Shown: in pieces, positions 26,320 through 36,100 of the stretch
Numbering within the stretch: position 1 is the stretch's first letter
Layout: each line of letters begins with the position of its first letter
Assembly: GCF_014596915.1 (NCBI RefSeq)
Contig: NZ_JACVWU010000009.1
Coordinates: forward strand, 124,001-188,000
Source of the DNA: Streptomyces sp. TRM68416
Lineage (GTDB): Bacteria > Actinomycetota > Actinomycetes > Streptomycetales > Streptomycetaceae
Direction of reading: 5' to 3'
Length of the DNA: 64,000 nt
Program-made: the position numbers and the translations under genes
Notes under the pieces: generated by a model
What the model was told of the DNA's origin: nothing
The model's database searches: none
Seen by the model: only the letters and a program-made list of their open reading frames with translations

Positions 26320-27660
26320 ATGGCCAAGCGTGAACCGAACGCGGCTCTTGGGCGCATGCTCGCCGAGAGCCGCTGGACTCACCGCCAGTTCGCGCGGGCG
26401 GTGAACCGCGTCGGTACGGAGACCGGAATCCCTCTGCGTTACGACGAGTCGGCGGTGAGCCACTGGCTCGGCGGCACCGTCCCTCGCGGTGCGGTGCGCG
26501 GATGCATCCTCGAAGCCCTCTCCCGCCGCCTCGGCCGCCCCGTCACCCATGCCGAGGCCGGGCTGCCGGTTCCACGCGATCGCTCCTCCGCGGCTGCGGA
26601 TACCGTGGAAGGGGTGATCGACCTGGGGAGGCTGGATATGGACCCGTCCCGGCGCAGCGTCCTGGGTGCCGGTCTGTTCTCCGTGGCCGTCACCATTCCC
26701 GGCTGGCCTGATGTAGTCGGGCGTGCCGATGCCATTCAGTCCGGCCGCACGAGTCGCATCGGCATGAACGAAGTGGACATGGTCATCGCCATGACCGAGC
26801 GCGTCTCAGAACTGGACGACGAGTTCGGCGGCCGTCACGCACGCCCCATGGCGGCCTCGTTCATGGTCAACACCGTGGCCTCCTACCTGCGTGCCGACGC
26901 ACCCGAGGCCGTACGCAAGGCGATGCTGTCCGCCGCCTCGGACCTGCTCTACCTGACCGGCTACATGGCCGTGGACGAAGGGCTGCACGGTCTCGCGCAG
27001 CGCTACTACGTCAAAGCCCTGGAGCTGGCGGGCGCTGCCGAAGACCACTTGACGTACTGCACCACCCTGCGAGGCATGAGCGTCCAGGCAGTCGACCTCC
27101 GCCACGGCGCGAAGGCGATGGAGCTGGCCGACGCCGCTGCCGCTGCCTCCCCGAAAGCCGGCCCTCGGATGCTGGCCTTCCTCGTCGGCCAACAGGCACA
27201 CGCCGCTGCCCAGACCGGCGACCGTACGGGCGCGTTGCGCTACATCCGGGAGGCCGAGGCGGCCATGGACCGCGCCGAGTCACGAGGCAAGGCGTTCGGC
27301 TCGTACGACCCCTCTTCGCTCAACTACCACGTCAGCCAGGTACGTTACGAACTCAGCGACAAGTCCGGAGCCGTCGAAGCCATGCAACAGGCGGACCGGC
27401 TCCGCCCCAGCACGTACCAGCGCACACGAGTACACCGCCGCGGCCTGCTGGCCGAGCGGCAGCTGGAACTCGGCCACCTGGAAGCGGCCTGCGCCACCTG
27501 GCACCAGGCCCTCGATGACTACCCCAAGGTGCAGTCCGGCCGCGCCGACGAGCGCGTGAAGGCGATGTTCGGTCTCCTGCGCCCTCATCTGAAGAACGCA
27601 ACGGCCCGCGACCTGTACGACCGAGCACGGACGATCGCACCACCCTCGCTGGTCACCTGA
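26320..27660 (+). CDS. HTH-TPR transcriptional regulator
   Basis: A 446-aa regulator. An N-terminal Xre-like DNA-binding domain (AESRWTHRQFARAVNR... DESAVSHWLGG, residues 12-60) is followed by a linker and a long helical repeat region of TPR type (about 150-440; e.g. AQRYYVKALELAGAA, ALRYIREAEAAM, LEAACATWHQALDDYP). Proteins of this architecture often sit next to small peptide clusters in Streptomyces and may sense a peptide. It is divergent from the precursor-side genes, so it most likely controls them. Confidence 0.85.
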   Translation: MAKREPNAALGRMLAESRWTHRQFARAVNRVGTETGIPLRYDESAVSHWLGGTVPRGAVRGCILEALSRRLGRPVTHAEAGLPVPRDRSSAAADTVEGVIDLGRLDMDPSRRSVLGAGLFSVAVTIPGWPDVVGRADAIQSGRTSRIGMNEVDMVIAMTERVSELDDEFGGRHARPMAASFMVNTVASYLRADAPEAVRKAMLSAASDLLYLTGYMAVDEGLHGLAQRYYVKALELAGAAEDHLTYCTTLRGMSVQAVDLRHGAKAMELADAAAAASPKAGPRMLAFLVGQQAHAAAQTGDRTGALRYIREAEAAMDRAESRGKAFGSYDPSSLNYHVSQVRYELSDKSGAVEAMQQADRLRPSTYQRTRVHRRGLLAERQLELGHLEAACATWHQALDDYPKVQSGRADERVKAMFGLLRPHLKNATARDLYDRARTIAPPSLVT

Positions 27661-27693
27661 TCCCGCACCGCCTTCAAGCTCAGCCACAGAAAG

Positions 27694-27984
27694 TCAGCCA
27701 CGGCGGCGGGCGCGCCGAGAGAGCACCCGCCACGTGTGCTTCCAGTAACCCCGCGCCGGCCTCAGCCCCGCCTCTTCGTTCCGTCTCGGCATCCGCCCTC
27801 CTCCGGCCTGACCGCTCGGCAGCGGAATGGCCTGCTCGATCTGCGGTCTCGCCTGTGACCGCACGCCGACGACGATCGCGGCTTTCGGCTGCCACGGCCT
27901 GACGTGGTGCTGTGTGGCGTTCGGCGCAGTCGGCCTGGCGCCGCCGCTGCGGACCGATGCGGTTGCTTCCGGGATCAGGGTCAC
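27694..27984 (-). CDS. Hypothetical protein of the integrated element
   Basis: A 96-aa basic ORF from a GTG, ending WKHTWRVLSRRARRRG. It is Arg/Pro/Ala-rich, with no recognised domain and a weak ribosome site. It could be a small plasmid-type protein or a non-functional frame. The flanking stretch 27985-28182 is very GC-rich and holds no other gene; an AT-rich spot at 28110-28130 (TTGATCAAGTAAAG) may be a promoter. Confidence 0.35.
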   Translation of the reverse strand: MTLIPEATASVRSGGARPTAPNATQHHVRPWQPKAAIVVGVRSQARPQIEQAIPLPSGQAGGGRMPRRNEEAGLRPARGYWKHTWRVLSRRARRRG

Positions 27985-28182
27985 CTCGCTTGCCTGCCAC
28001 CGCGCGCCGAGTGGCCGGTGGGCGTCGCCAGCGGGGCGGCAGACAGGAGCGGGCGGCGGCCACCGGCCGCCGGCGCGCGGCGGCCCGCGTCAGCGGGGCG
28101 CCCTTCTTGATCAAGTAAAGAAACTCTGAACAGCTCTCCGGGAGTCGTCCCCCCTGCTGCCACGCCGTGGCGTGGTCCGGAG

Positions 28183-28371
28183 TCAGCGCCGGCGTCGACC
28201 TTCGGCAAGTCTGTCGCGCAGGAGCTGGGCCTTGGCGGCCTTCTCCTCGTCGGTGTAGTTGCCGCTGAGGCGCTTGCGTTGCTCCACGACGGCACGCATC
28301 GCGTCCCGGTGGGCTGTGGCGGCTTCGAATTCGGCGCCGGCCTTCGCGAGGCGTTCCTCGGCGGCCTCCAG
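28183..28371 (-). pseudogene. Coiled-coil protein fragment joined to the integrase 5' end
   Basis: The minus strand encodes 62 residues of charged helix (LEAAEERLAKAGAEFEAA ... DEEKAAKAQLLRDRLAEG) ending in RRRR-stop. It has no start of its own at the upstream side: the frame breaks exactly where the integrase coding region begins on the other strand. It is therefore the tail of a gene whose front was lost in a rearrangement. Its function is unknown. Confidence 0.55.
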
Positions 28372-29576
28372 TAGCCAACGGCGACGGCACCGTCTACCAG
28401 CGTAAGGACAGCCGCTGGGAAGCCGCCGGATACGTCCTCGCCCCCGGCAACACCCGTCGCCGTGTTCGCGTGTATGGCACCACCCGCAAGGAGGCCCTGG
28501 CCAAGCTCACCGAGAAGATCGCCAACAGCAACCGCGGCCTCCCCGTCCCCTCCGCGCAGGGCAGCGTGGCCGCGTATCTGACGTACTGGCTGGAGAACGT
28601 CGCCGTCCACCACCTCCGCGAGAACACCCACACCCGCTACACCGCCTGCGTCGACCGGTACCTCATCCCCGGCCTGGGTAAGAAGAAGCTCATCAAGCTC
28701 ACCGCCAAGGACGTCCGCACCTGGCTCAACCAGCTCCGCACCACCTGCCAGTGCTGCACCCGCCACATCGACGCACGGCGCGACCAACCCCACTGCTGCG
28801 CCGTCAGCCGGTGCTGCTCCAAGCGGCTTTCTCCGCTGACGCTCACCTACATCCACTCCGTACTCAAGTCAGCCCTAGAGCACGCCGTGCGCGAGGAGGA
28901 GATCCCTCGCAACGTCGCCCGTAACGTCCGCACCGGGACCCCACGGCCTCGACGCTTCGAACCACTCACCGCCGACGAAGCCCGCCAGTTCCTCAACACC
29001 GCGCAAGATCACCGGCTGCGCGCACTGTTCGAGCTCGCTCTTCACACCGGGCTCCGCAAGGGTGAACTCCTCGGCCTGAACTGGGAGGACCTCGACCTCG
29101 ACGCAGGTACCGCCGCCATCCGCCGCACACTCCAGCGCACCAATGCCGGCGGTCTCACCACCCTGCCCACCAAGACACGGGCCTCCGAGCGCCGCATCGC
29201 CCTCCCCGCTCGCTGCGCGCAGTCGCTGAAGCTCCACCGTGAGCAGCAGAAGCGCGAACGTGAGGCCGCAGGCACGGCGTGGCAGCACAGCGTGCACGTG
29301 TTCACCACTGCGCAGGGCAGACCGATTGACCCGACCAACCTCAGCCGCGTCTTCAACACGCTCCTCCGCCAGGCCGGCCTCCGCCGCATCCGCTTCCACG
29401 ACCTCCGCCACTCGACCGCGACGCTGCTCCTGGAGCAGGGAGTCGAACTCGTCGTGATCAAGGAACTCCTCGGCCACGCCCACATCGGCGTCACCGCCAC
29501 CGTCTACGCCCACGTCCGACTCCGCCTCCAACACGAAGCCGTGACCGCCCTCGGAAACGCTCTCGACCGCCCCTGA
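28371..29576 (+). pseudogene. Tyrosine integrase lacking a start codon
   Basis: An about 400-codon phage/ICE-type integrase. The N-terminal domain is complete from ANGDGTVYQRK onward, then the core-binding domain (NTHTRYTACVDRYLIPGLG), an unusual Cys-rich insert (CQCCTRH ... CCAVSRCC near 120-145) and the catalytic domain: Arg in TGLRKGELLGLNWED, HxxR as FHDLRHS, His in LGHAHIG and Tyr in VYAHV. The expected initiator is replaced by GTA at 28371, and the first usable start (GTG 28470) would drop 33 residues including the arm-binding fold. So the gene was cut at its first codon. Activity is doubtful. Confidence 0.8.
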
Positions 29577-29585
29577 CCCCGACGC

Positions 29586-29630
29586 ACGGCAACGGCGGCG
29601 AACACCCCTGGTGTTCGCCGCCGTTGCCGT
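29586..29630 (+). terminator. Integrase terminator hairpin
   Basis: 20-bp perfect arms (29586-29605 starting ACGGCAACGG, and 29611-29630) with a 5-nt loop, 10 nt past the integrase stop. The right arm runs into the repeat at 29623. Confidence 0.8.
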
Positions 29631-29655
29631 CAACTACTGCCGTCACGTGACGGCA
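29623..29655. repeat. Right copy of the bracketing repeat plus an 18-bp palindrome
   Basis: GTTGCCGTCAACTACTGCCGTCA (29623-29645) matches 23191-23212. Its second half begins the perfect palindrome TGCCGTCACGTGACGGCA (29638-29655). A further 14-bp palindrome TTCGCTATAGCGAA lies at 29692-29705. Position just downstream of the integrase is where attachment sites of such elements normally lie. From 29656 to 29771 there is no gene. Confidence 0.65.
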
Positions 29656-29771
29656 TAACAGGCGAAGCCGGTCACGCAAGGACCTCTTGATTTCGCTATA
29701 GCGAACATACAGAGTTCCGCAATAGCGCCAATCAGTGAACTGACGGTCACCTTTCTACGCAGATCCAGATG

Positions 29772-30161
29772 CTATTTCTTCGAGATCATCGAAATCCCAC
29801 CTGTCGCTAGCGTGAACATCCGCGCGAGAACTCTCCGAACAGCAGGATCTCGATCGATTCGATCCAGAGATTTCAGCCTTGCCGGATCAAGGTCGATAGT
29901 GGCGACTCCGCCAGCATTCTGGTCACCATCCGTCGCGAAAAGCAGCAGACATCGATACGCCTGCACAACCCCTCCGCGCTCCTCCCGCATCAACGGCCGG
30001 AGCAAAACGGCGCCTTCCCTGACCTGACTCCGAAGCGCATCCACGGAGGACCATCGAGTTGCCCAGCCTCGCTCCTCCGCCTCTGCCTGGATCACCAGCA
30101 ACGAGTCGAAGCTGATCTCACACACGCGGAAGTCGGGGTCCGTCAAATGGATGAGTGCCAT
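29772..30161 (-). CDS. Putative immunity protein for the Rhs toxin
   Basis: A 129-aa acidic cytoplasmic protein starting 5 nt after the Rhs stop codon, the standard place of an immunity gene. It has no signal peptide. Visible features: a helical segment (QAEAEERGWATRWSSVDAL) and strands around YRCLLLFATDG. I do not recognise a named immunity family. It does not resemble the barstar-like protein at 22.3 kb, in keeping with the different toxin tip. Composition is less GC-rich than the chromosome. Confidence 0.75.
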   Translation of the reverse strand: MALIHLTDPDFRVCEISFDSLLVIQAEAEERGWATRWSSVDALRSQVREGAVLLRPLMREERGGVVQAYRCLLLFATDGDQNAGGVATIDLDPARLKSLDRIDRDPAVRRVLARMFTLATGGISMISKK

Positions 30162-30166
30162 CAGAA

Positions 30167-33100
30167 CTAATCCCCATCGTAGACGTCGATACGAATCTGC
30201 GTATCCGGGTCAAGACTCCCGTCCCTGATCCTTCTCAGAACCTCGTCCTTGCGGTGATGACCTCCCAGAATCGTGCCATCACGCGAGACGAGGATTCCAT
30301 CTCCCTCAGCAGCATTGTTGATGCCGTCCAGGAGCTCATCATTACTCAGCTCCTCGTGATACCACTGCGAAGCCGGGTCCCGGGTCTTCTGCCCATCGGT
30401 GTACTGGCCGAGATCACCAGCATTTTCGTGACGTGCAGATATTCCCGACCCGCTCGGCCCGCACCCCTTGCCATTGCTGTTGTGAACGAGTACAGGCGTG
30501 TCCCCAGCCAGCACATAGTACGCGTGCAAGTCAGCAACGGTGAGATTGTAGGTCACCGCTCGTCGAGTGAAGGCCTTATTGCCCGTAACGATCGCCGTAT
30601 CGGCGTCGTCGGTGAGCAGTGTCATGCCCACTTTGAGATCACGGGCTTCGACCCAGCGCTTCTCCGAGGGCGACCAGAAGGGGTGCTCGTAAGTCGCTAC
30701 GAGCTGCTCGACACCACCATCAGTCGCAATGGAGAGTTCGTTGAACTTTTTGTCTTCCTTTGTGCGAATGAGGTTCGTGACCTCACGCGGACCTACCTCA
30801 CCCGTTTCCGGATCTGCCGCTAGGACCTTGTCGCCGACGCGAACATCTTCGATGTTCTTCGTTTTTCCATCGGCCATGAGCACATCCGTGCCGGCGAGGA
30901 AGCACTGACCACAGGTCGGCTTTTTCGTGTTCTTCGGGGTGGGCAGCCTTCCTAGTCCGCTACGCCCACCGACACCCATCTCGCTCATACCGGCGACCAC
31001 GTTACTTGCGAAGAAATTGAAGAAGAACTCCTTCATAGACGGGCAGCCGGTTGCATGGCACGCGTCGAGGAGCCCCTTCCCCACAACAGTCTGAACATAG
31101 GTGTCGTCGGCGTTGTCGATGTAGAAGTCAAGCCCATAGATCGACTTGTTCAACTCTGCGTAGAAGTGCTGAATGAACTGTGCGGTCCCGGACCACTCGG
31201 CCGGTATATGAACACCGGGCAGCAGGGTGATGTAGCCGTCGCCGTTCGTGTCGGAATTGCGAGGCCCTTCATCCATCCAGGTGATATTGGTGTCCTTGGC
31301 GTTGGTGTTCGCGTGACCGGGGTTCGTCACGCCATCGCCGTTGCTGTCGTTCTTCGGGCAAGGCACATCGAACCCAGGACCGCATGCAATCTTTCGGCCA
31401 TCGGGGTCGGAGAACGTGGCCGGGTTCTGCATTCCGTAGGAATAGCCGTTCAGCGTCTGGTGCAGATCGAGCTGGAGTACGGGGTCGACGCTGATGAACT
31501 GACCGAGGCTAGGGTCGTATTCCCGTGCCCCGATGTGAGTCAGGCCAGTGCTCGCGTCGGCCGACATGCCCAGGAATGCCTTGTCGTCCGGCCACACGCC
31601 CGTCACCTGGCCGCGGTTCGCGCCGAAGGGCGTGCTATAGCGCTTGCTCAGGCTCTGGCCGGCGTCGCCGGTGATGGCGACGGTGCTCGTGCCGTGGTGG
31701 TCGGCCGCGAGGAAGCTCAGCTTCTGCGTGCCAGTCTCGTTCGTACGCAGGGCAATGCTGGAACCGGCCGCACCGTAGTACCGGTTGGCCCACTTCTTTC
31801 CGGTCTTCAGATGCACTTCTGTGGCACCCAGGTAAAGGACTGTTTCACCGCCGGGGGCGTTGTCACGGCGGATGAGCAGAGCGCCGTCGGCGTCGTACAC
31901 GTAGTTCGTGGATGTGGCTGATGCGTCGTCGGTCAGACGAACCAACTGGTCTTCTTTGCTCCAGTCGAGTGTCTGCGTGACGGTGGCGCCGGCCTTCTTG
32001 ACGCGCTTCTCCGTGTTGCCCGTGTCGTCGTACGTGTACTGCGGAGCGACGCCGGTGCAGTTCCCGGACGTCGTGGTAGCGCTCAGGGCATGCGGTCGAG
32101 TCGAGTCGTAGCAGTAGGTGGTGGTGACTGGGGTGCCCGAGTTCTGGCGTTCGGTCTTTCGCTGGCCGGAAGCGGTGTAGGTGTAACTGGTCCAGTAGGG
32201 TGCGGGGCCGCCGAGATTGGCCGTGGTGCGCCCCGCGGGGGAACAGTTGGCGGTCTTGGGCGTCCAGGCTTCGCTCAGGCGACGGTAGGCGTCGTACGTA
32301 AAGCACTGGTTGTCGGCGCCCGTGCCCGTGTTCGCGCTGTCGGTGATCGCCGTGACGTTTCCGGCGTCGTCGTAGGTGTACGTCAGGTCCTGGACCGGGC
32401 CCCGGGTCTGGTCGTCCACGGCGGCCGTCAGGAGGCGGCGCGTGCCGCTCTCGTAGGTGTTCGTGAGGAAGACCCGCTTGGTTCCTTCGGCCGTTGATGT
32501 GCCGAGTTGGAGCTGGGCCGCTTGGCCGAGCGCCGTGTAGTCGGTCGCGAGCAGGTATCCCGAAATACCGGAGAGTCCGGTCTGGAGACCGGAGCTGTTG
32601 TAGCGATGGGTGAGTAGTTCGGAAGCAAGGCCCGCGGCTGCGGGTTCTCTGGTGGTCGCTACCGTGCCGTCAAGGCGGTAGTCGGTCTCGAAGGTGGTTG
32701 TCGGTGTGACAGCCTCGGAGGTCACCAGCGGGTCGTCTGACGGCAAGGTGAGGCTGATGGCCGTGGGCCGGTACAGGGTGTCGTATGCCGTGACCGCTTT
32801 GGTGTAGCGCTTGCCTGTCTTGCCGTTCTCGTACCGGATCGACTCGCTGGGCTGCCCCTTCAGAAGGGTGTCGTAGGTCCAGGCGGCGAGCTGGTTGGCG
32901 TCGGTCTGGGCGGTGTGCCACAGGCCGGTCTTGCGGCCGAGTTCGTCGTAGGAGTAGAGGAGAGTGCGGTCTTCGTCGTCTTTCGTGGTCTCGACCTGGT
33001 CGAGGGCGGTGTACGTCCTTCTCGTCGTGCCCTTGTCTGGGTCGACGGCCTGCACCTCGCGGCCGAAGAGGTCGTAGGCGTAGGACCACGCGGTCTGGTC

Positions 33101-36100
33101 GGGGCCGGTGATGGTTTCCGGTTTGCCGTCGCGTGTGTAGGTGTAGCGGACTCTTGTGTAGGGCGTACCGGTGGAGGCGCCGTACGCGGTGTCGTTCGGC
33201 TGAGTTCCGGCGTAGGTACGGGTCTCAGACGTACGGCCGAGGTGGTCGAGGATGGTGCGCGTGGCGTTGCCACCCGCTGGTGCGCTGGTTGCGGTCGAGT
33301 CCCCTGTGTAGGTGGCCGTGGTTTCCCACTTCTTCACACCTCCGACGAGGAAGGCCGTCTTGGTGGGCCGCCCAGCGCCGTCGTATTGGGTCTCGGTCTG
33401 CGCGCCACCGGCGTTGGGAACTTGCGCATAGGTGCCACTGGGGCTCTTGAGATTGTCGTAGACGTCCGTATGGGTCTGGTGGGCCAGACCGCGGCTGTCG
33501 TAGCGCGTCTCGGTGAGGATTCGACCACCCAGCGGAGACGGGGCTTGTATCTGGATCGGGCGTAGCTGGGAGTCGTAGAGGGAGTACGTCGTCGAGTAGT
33601 TCGTGCCGTCTGCCTTGAGCGTGGCCACGGAAGACCAGGGAGCCGCGTTGCGTGTGAGGCCGTAGTTGTATTTGGCGTTGGGGCTGGCGCCGCCGGACTT
33701 GGAACGGTTGGGCAGCCAGGTGGCGGTGATACGGCCGAGGGCGTCGTAAGTGTGCTCAGTGCGCTTGACGTTGGCGTCGAGTACGTAGTTGGTCGTGCCG
33801 CGGGCCGGGTTGTAGTTGGTGGTCGTCTGGTGTGACTGGTTGTTGGAGGCGAGCTTGGGTGCTCTGACGACCATGGTGGTGAGCGGTCCGGCGGCGGCTG
33901 GGTAGTACGTCGTCGTGGTGCTGTTGCCCTTGGCGTCCGTGACGGTGAGCGGCCGGCCGAGCTTCGCTGCTGTGTTGTCGTAGGTCGTGGTGTTCACGGT
34001 CTGCCAGCCGGTGGTGGCCGAAGGATTACGGTCGGCGGTTCCGGAGGCGGCTGGGTAGGCCTTGGCGCGGCCGGTCCAGGTGGCCAGGCCCAGGGACGGC
34101 ACCTGGCTGGGCGCCCAGCCGGTTGCTGTGGGGTTGTCGTAGACGACGGCGACGTCCGACAGGACATCACCACGGCTGCCGGAGTTCGTCGGCAGCGTGA
34201 GGATGTCGTCAGTGTTGGCACAGGGCTTGGAGACGATTCTGTTGCGCGATACGAGACTGGTGAGCCCCTTGGTGGAGTTGCGGGCATACCACGTGCGTGT
34301 GCAGGTCTCATCTCCGGTCACGGCCCAGTTGCCATGGTCCTCGACACTGGTCGTCATGCCGTAGGTGGTGTCGTGGGAATACGAGGTGGCGGTGGTTCGC
34401 CATTTCTTCTCGACAGTCAGGTAGGTGTGGCTGTAGGTGCGAGCCGTCCTGACGAAGTGAGCTTTGGCGTTGGCGTACGACTTCTGCTGGCTGGCCGTCT
34501 GGTGGGACCAGAGGTTGTTGACGGTGGCAGTGATTGCGGTGGAGGCCCCGTTGTAAGTGATCTGCTGGCGCAGTTGGCCGGCATAGCGATCGTGGTCATC
34601 CAGGTCGGCAACGTCGAGGTCATCGGTGGTCGTGGTGGAGTCGTTGCTCAGGTCGATGCCCTTGACGACCGCGGTGCGTGTTGTGCCGTCCTTACGCTTG
34701 TCGCCGTTCATGCCCTGCATGAACAGCTTCACTGTCTTGGATCTGGTGGTCCCCGGGTCCCCTGTGTAGATGGTGACCTTCTGATAGCCGCGCCAGATGG
34801 ACCAGGTGCGCTGGTCTTCCTTGGTGAAGGGGTCGTCGCTGTAGTGCCAGCCGGGGGTGGAGTAGTCGTAGGAGAGCTGGGTTCCGGGGTTTCCTGCGGC
34901 CGGATCGTTCGTGGTGATGGAGGTGACGCGGTACTTGTGGAACCAGTCCAGACCCGGGTCACCGCCGTTGATGGGCCAGTAGACCGGGTAGCAGGACAGG
35001 TTGTTGTTGTCTTCGGCCGCGGGCATGGTTCTGCCGCGGACGCACTCCGGCTCGGAGAGTGTGACGGACGTGATCGCGCCGGTCTCGGATGTGATGGAGG
35101 AGATCCTGGGCCGGGTAAGCGGAAGGATGTCGTCACTGGGCGAGTCAACCCGGTTGGGACGCTGTTGGTAGGTGAATTCGATCGGCGGCACGGACAGGGC
35201 GGTGCCATTCTTGCCCGTGCGCGTCAGCGACGTGAGCGTGAGGACCTGGTCCGAACTGTTGCCGATGTCCTGACCGTCGAAGAACGCTTGCGACAGGGTG
35301 TAGGTGTCGACTGGCTCGAAGGCGTCAGGTTCCGCAGCCCGCGACCAGAAGAAGGTGTCTATGCTGGACAGCCTTTTGCGTGTGAAGAAGGAGGGTCCAG
35401 TGGCCTGACAGTCTGTCTCGCTGGCTGAGCAAATGCTGTCGAAGGGCACATCGGGCCAGTTGTCCGCTGTGTCAGCGGTGAGGGACGAGCAGCTGGTGGT
35501 GCAGCGTTCCTTGTAGGTGAAGGTGACCTTGTCGGATGCCGGGGCGGTGAACAGCGTCTCGGCTCGCTGACCGTAGAGAATCTCCTTCAGGTAGCCGCCA
35601 CGGACATACCGAGCGAGCGCCGTCTTGCTGCCGTTCTGCGCATAGTGGTTGCTCTCTGCGGCATACCAATAAGTGGCGGCGTTGCCGTGAACGTCCTGGA
35701 CCAGGTCGAGGTTCCAGCGCCATGCCTGAGTCTCTACACGGTCCTTGAACTGGGTGCCTTTGCTGTAGCCAGGCTCTCCGCTGTCGTCACCGAAGACCGG
35801 CACCGTCCATGCCGAGTTCGTGCGCTCGGTCCCTGCACCGGGAAGCTTGTTCAGGCCGAAGGTGTAAGTGGTGCCATCACTGGTGGTCAGCTGCCAGTGC
35901 TCGCCACCCTCGTCGCCATTGTCCGCGCCCGTGAGACGGACGACCTTGGAGGCGTCGTCGTCCTTGAGACGCCACGTTCCACTGCTGTCGTCCTTGACGA
36001 GCTCTGTGGCCCTTCCGTTCAGCACGAGTGAGGCGTTGTCGTACTTCCAGCACAGGTCGAATTTGTCGGTCTGTCCGTCGTCGTCACAGGCACCGTACTT

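Noticed and set aside
29692..29705. TTCGCTATAGCGAA as the integration core
   Set aside because: No second copy found in the window, so it cannot be tested as an attachment core.
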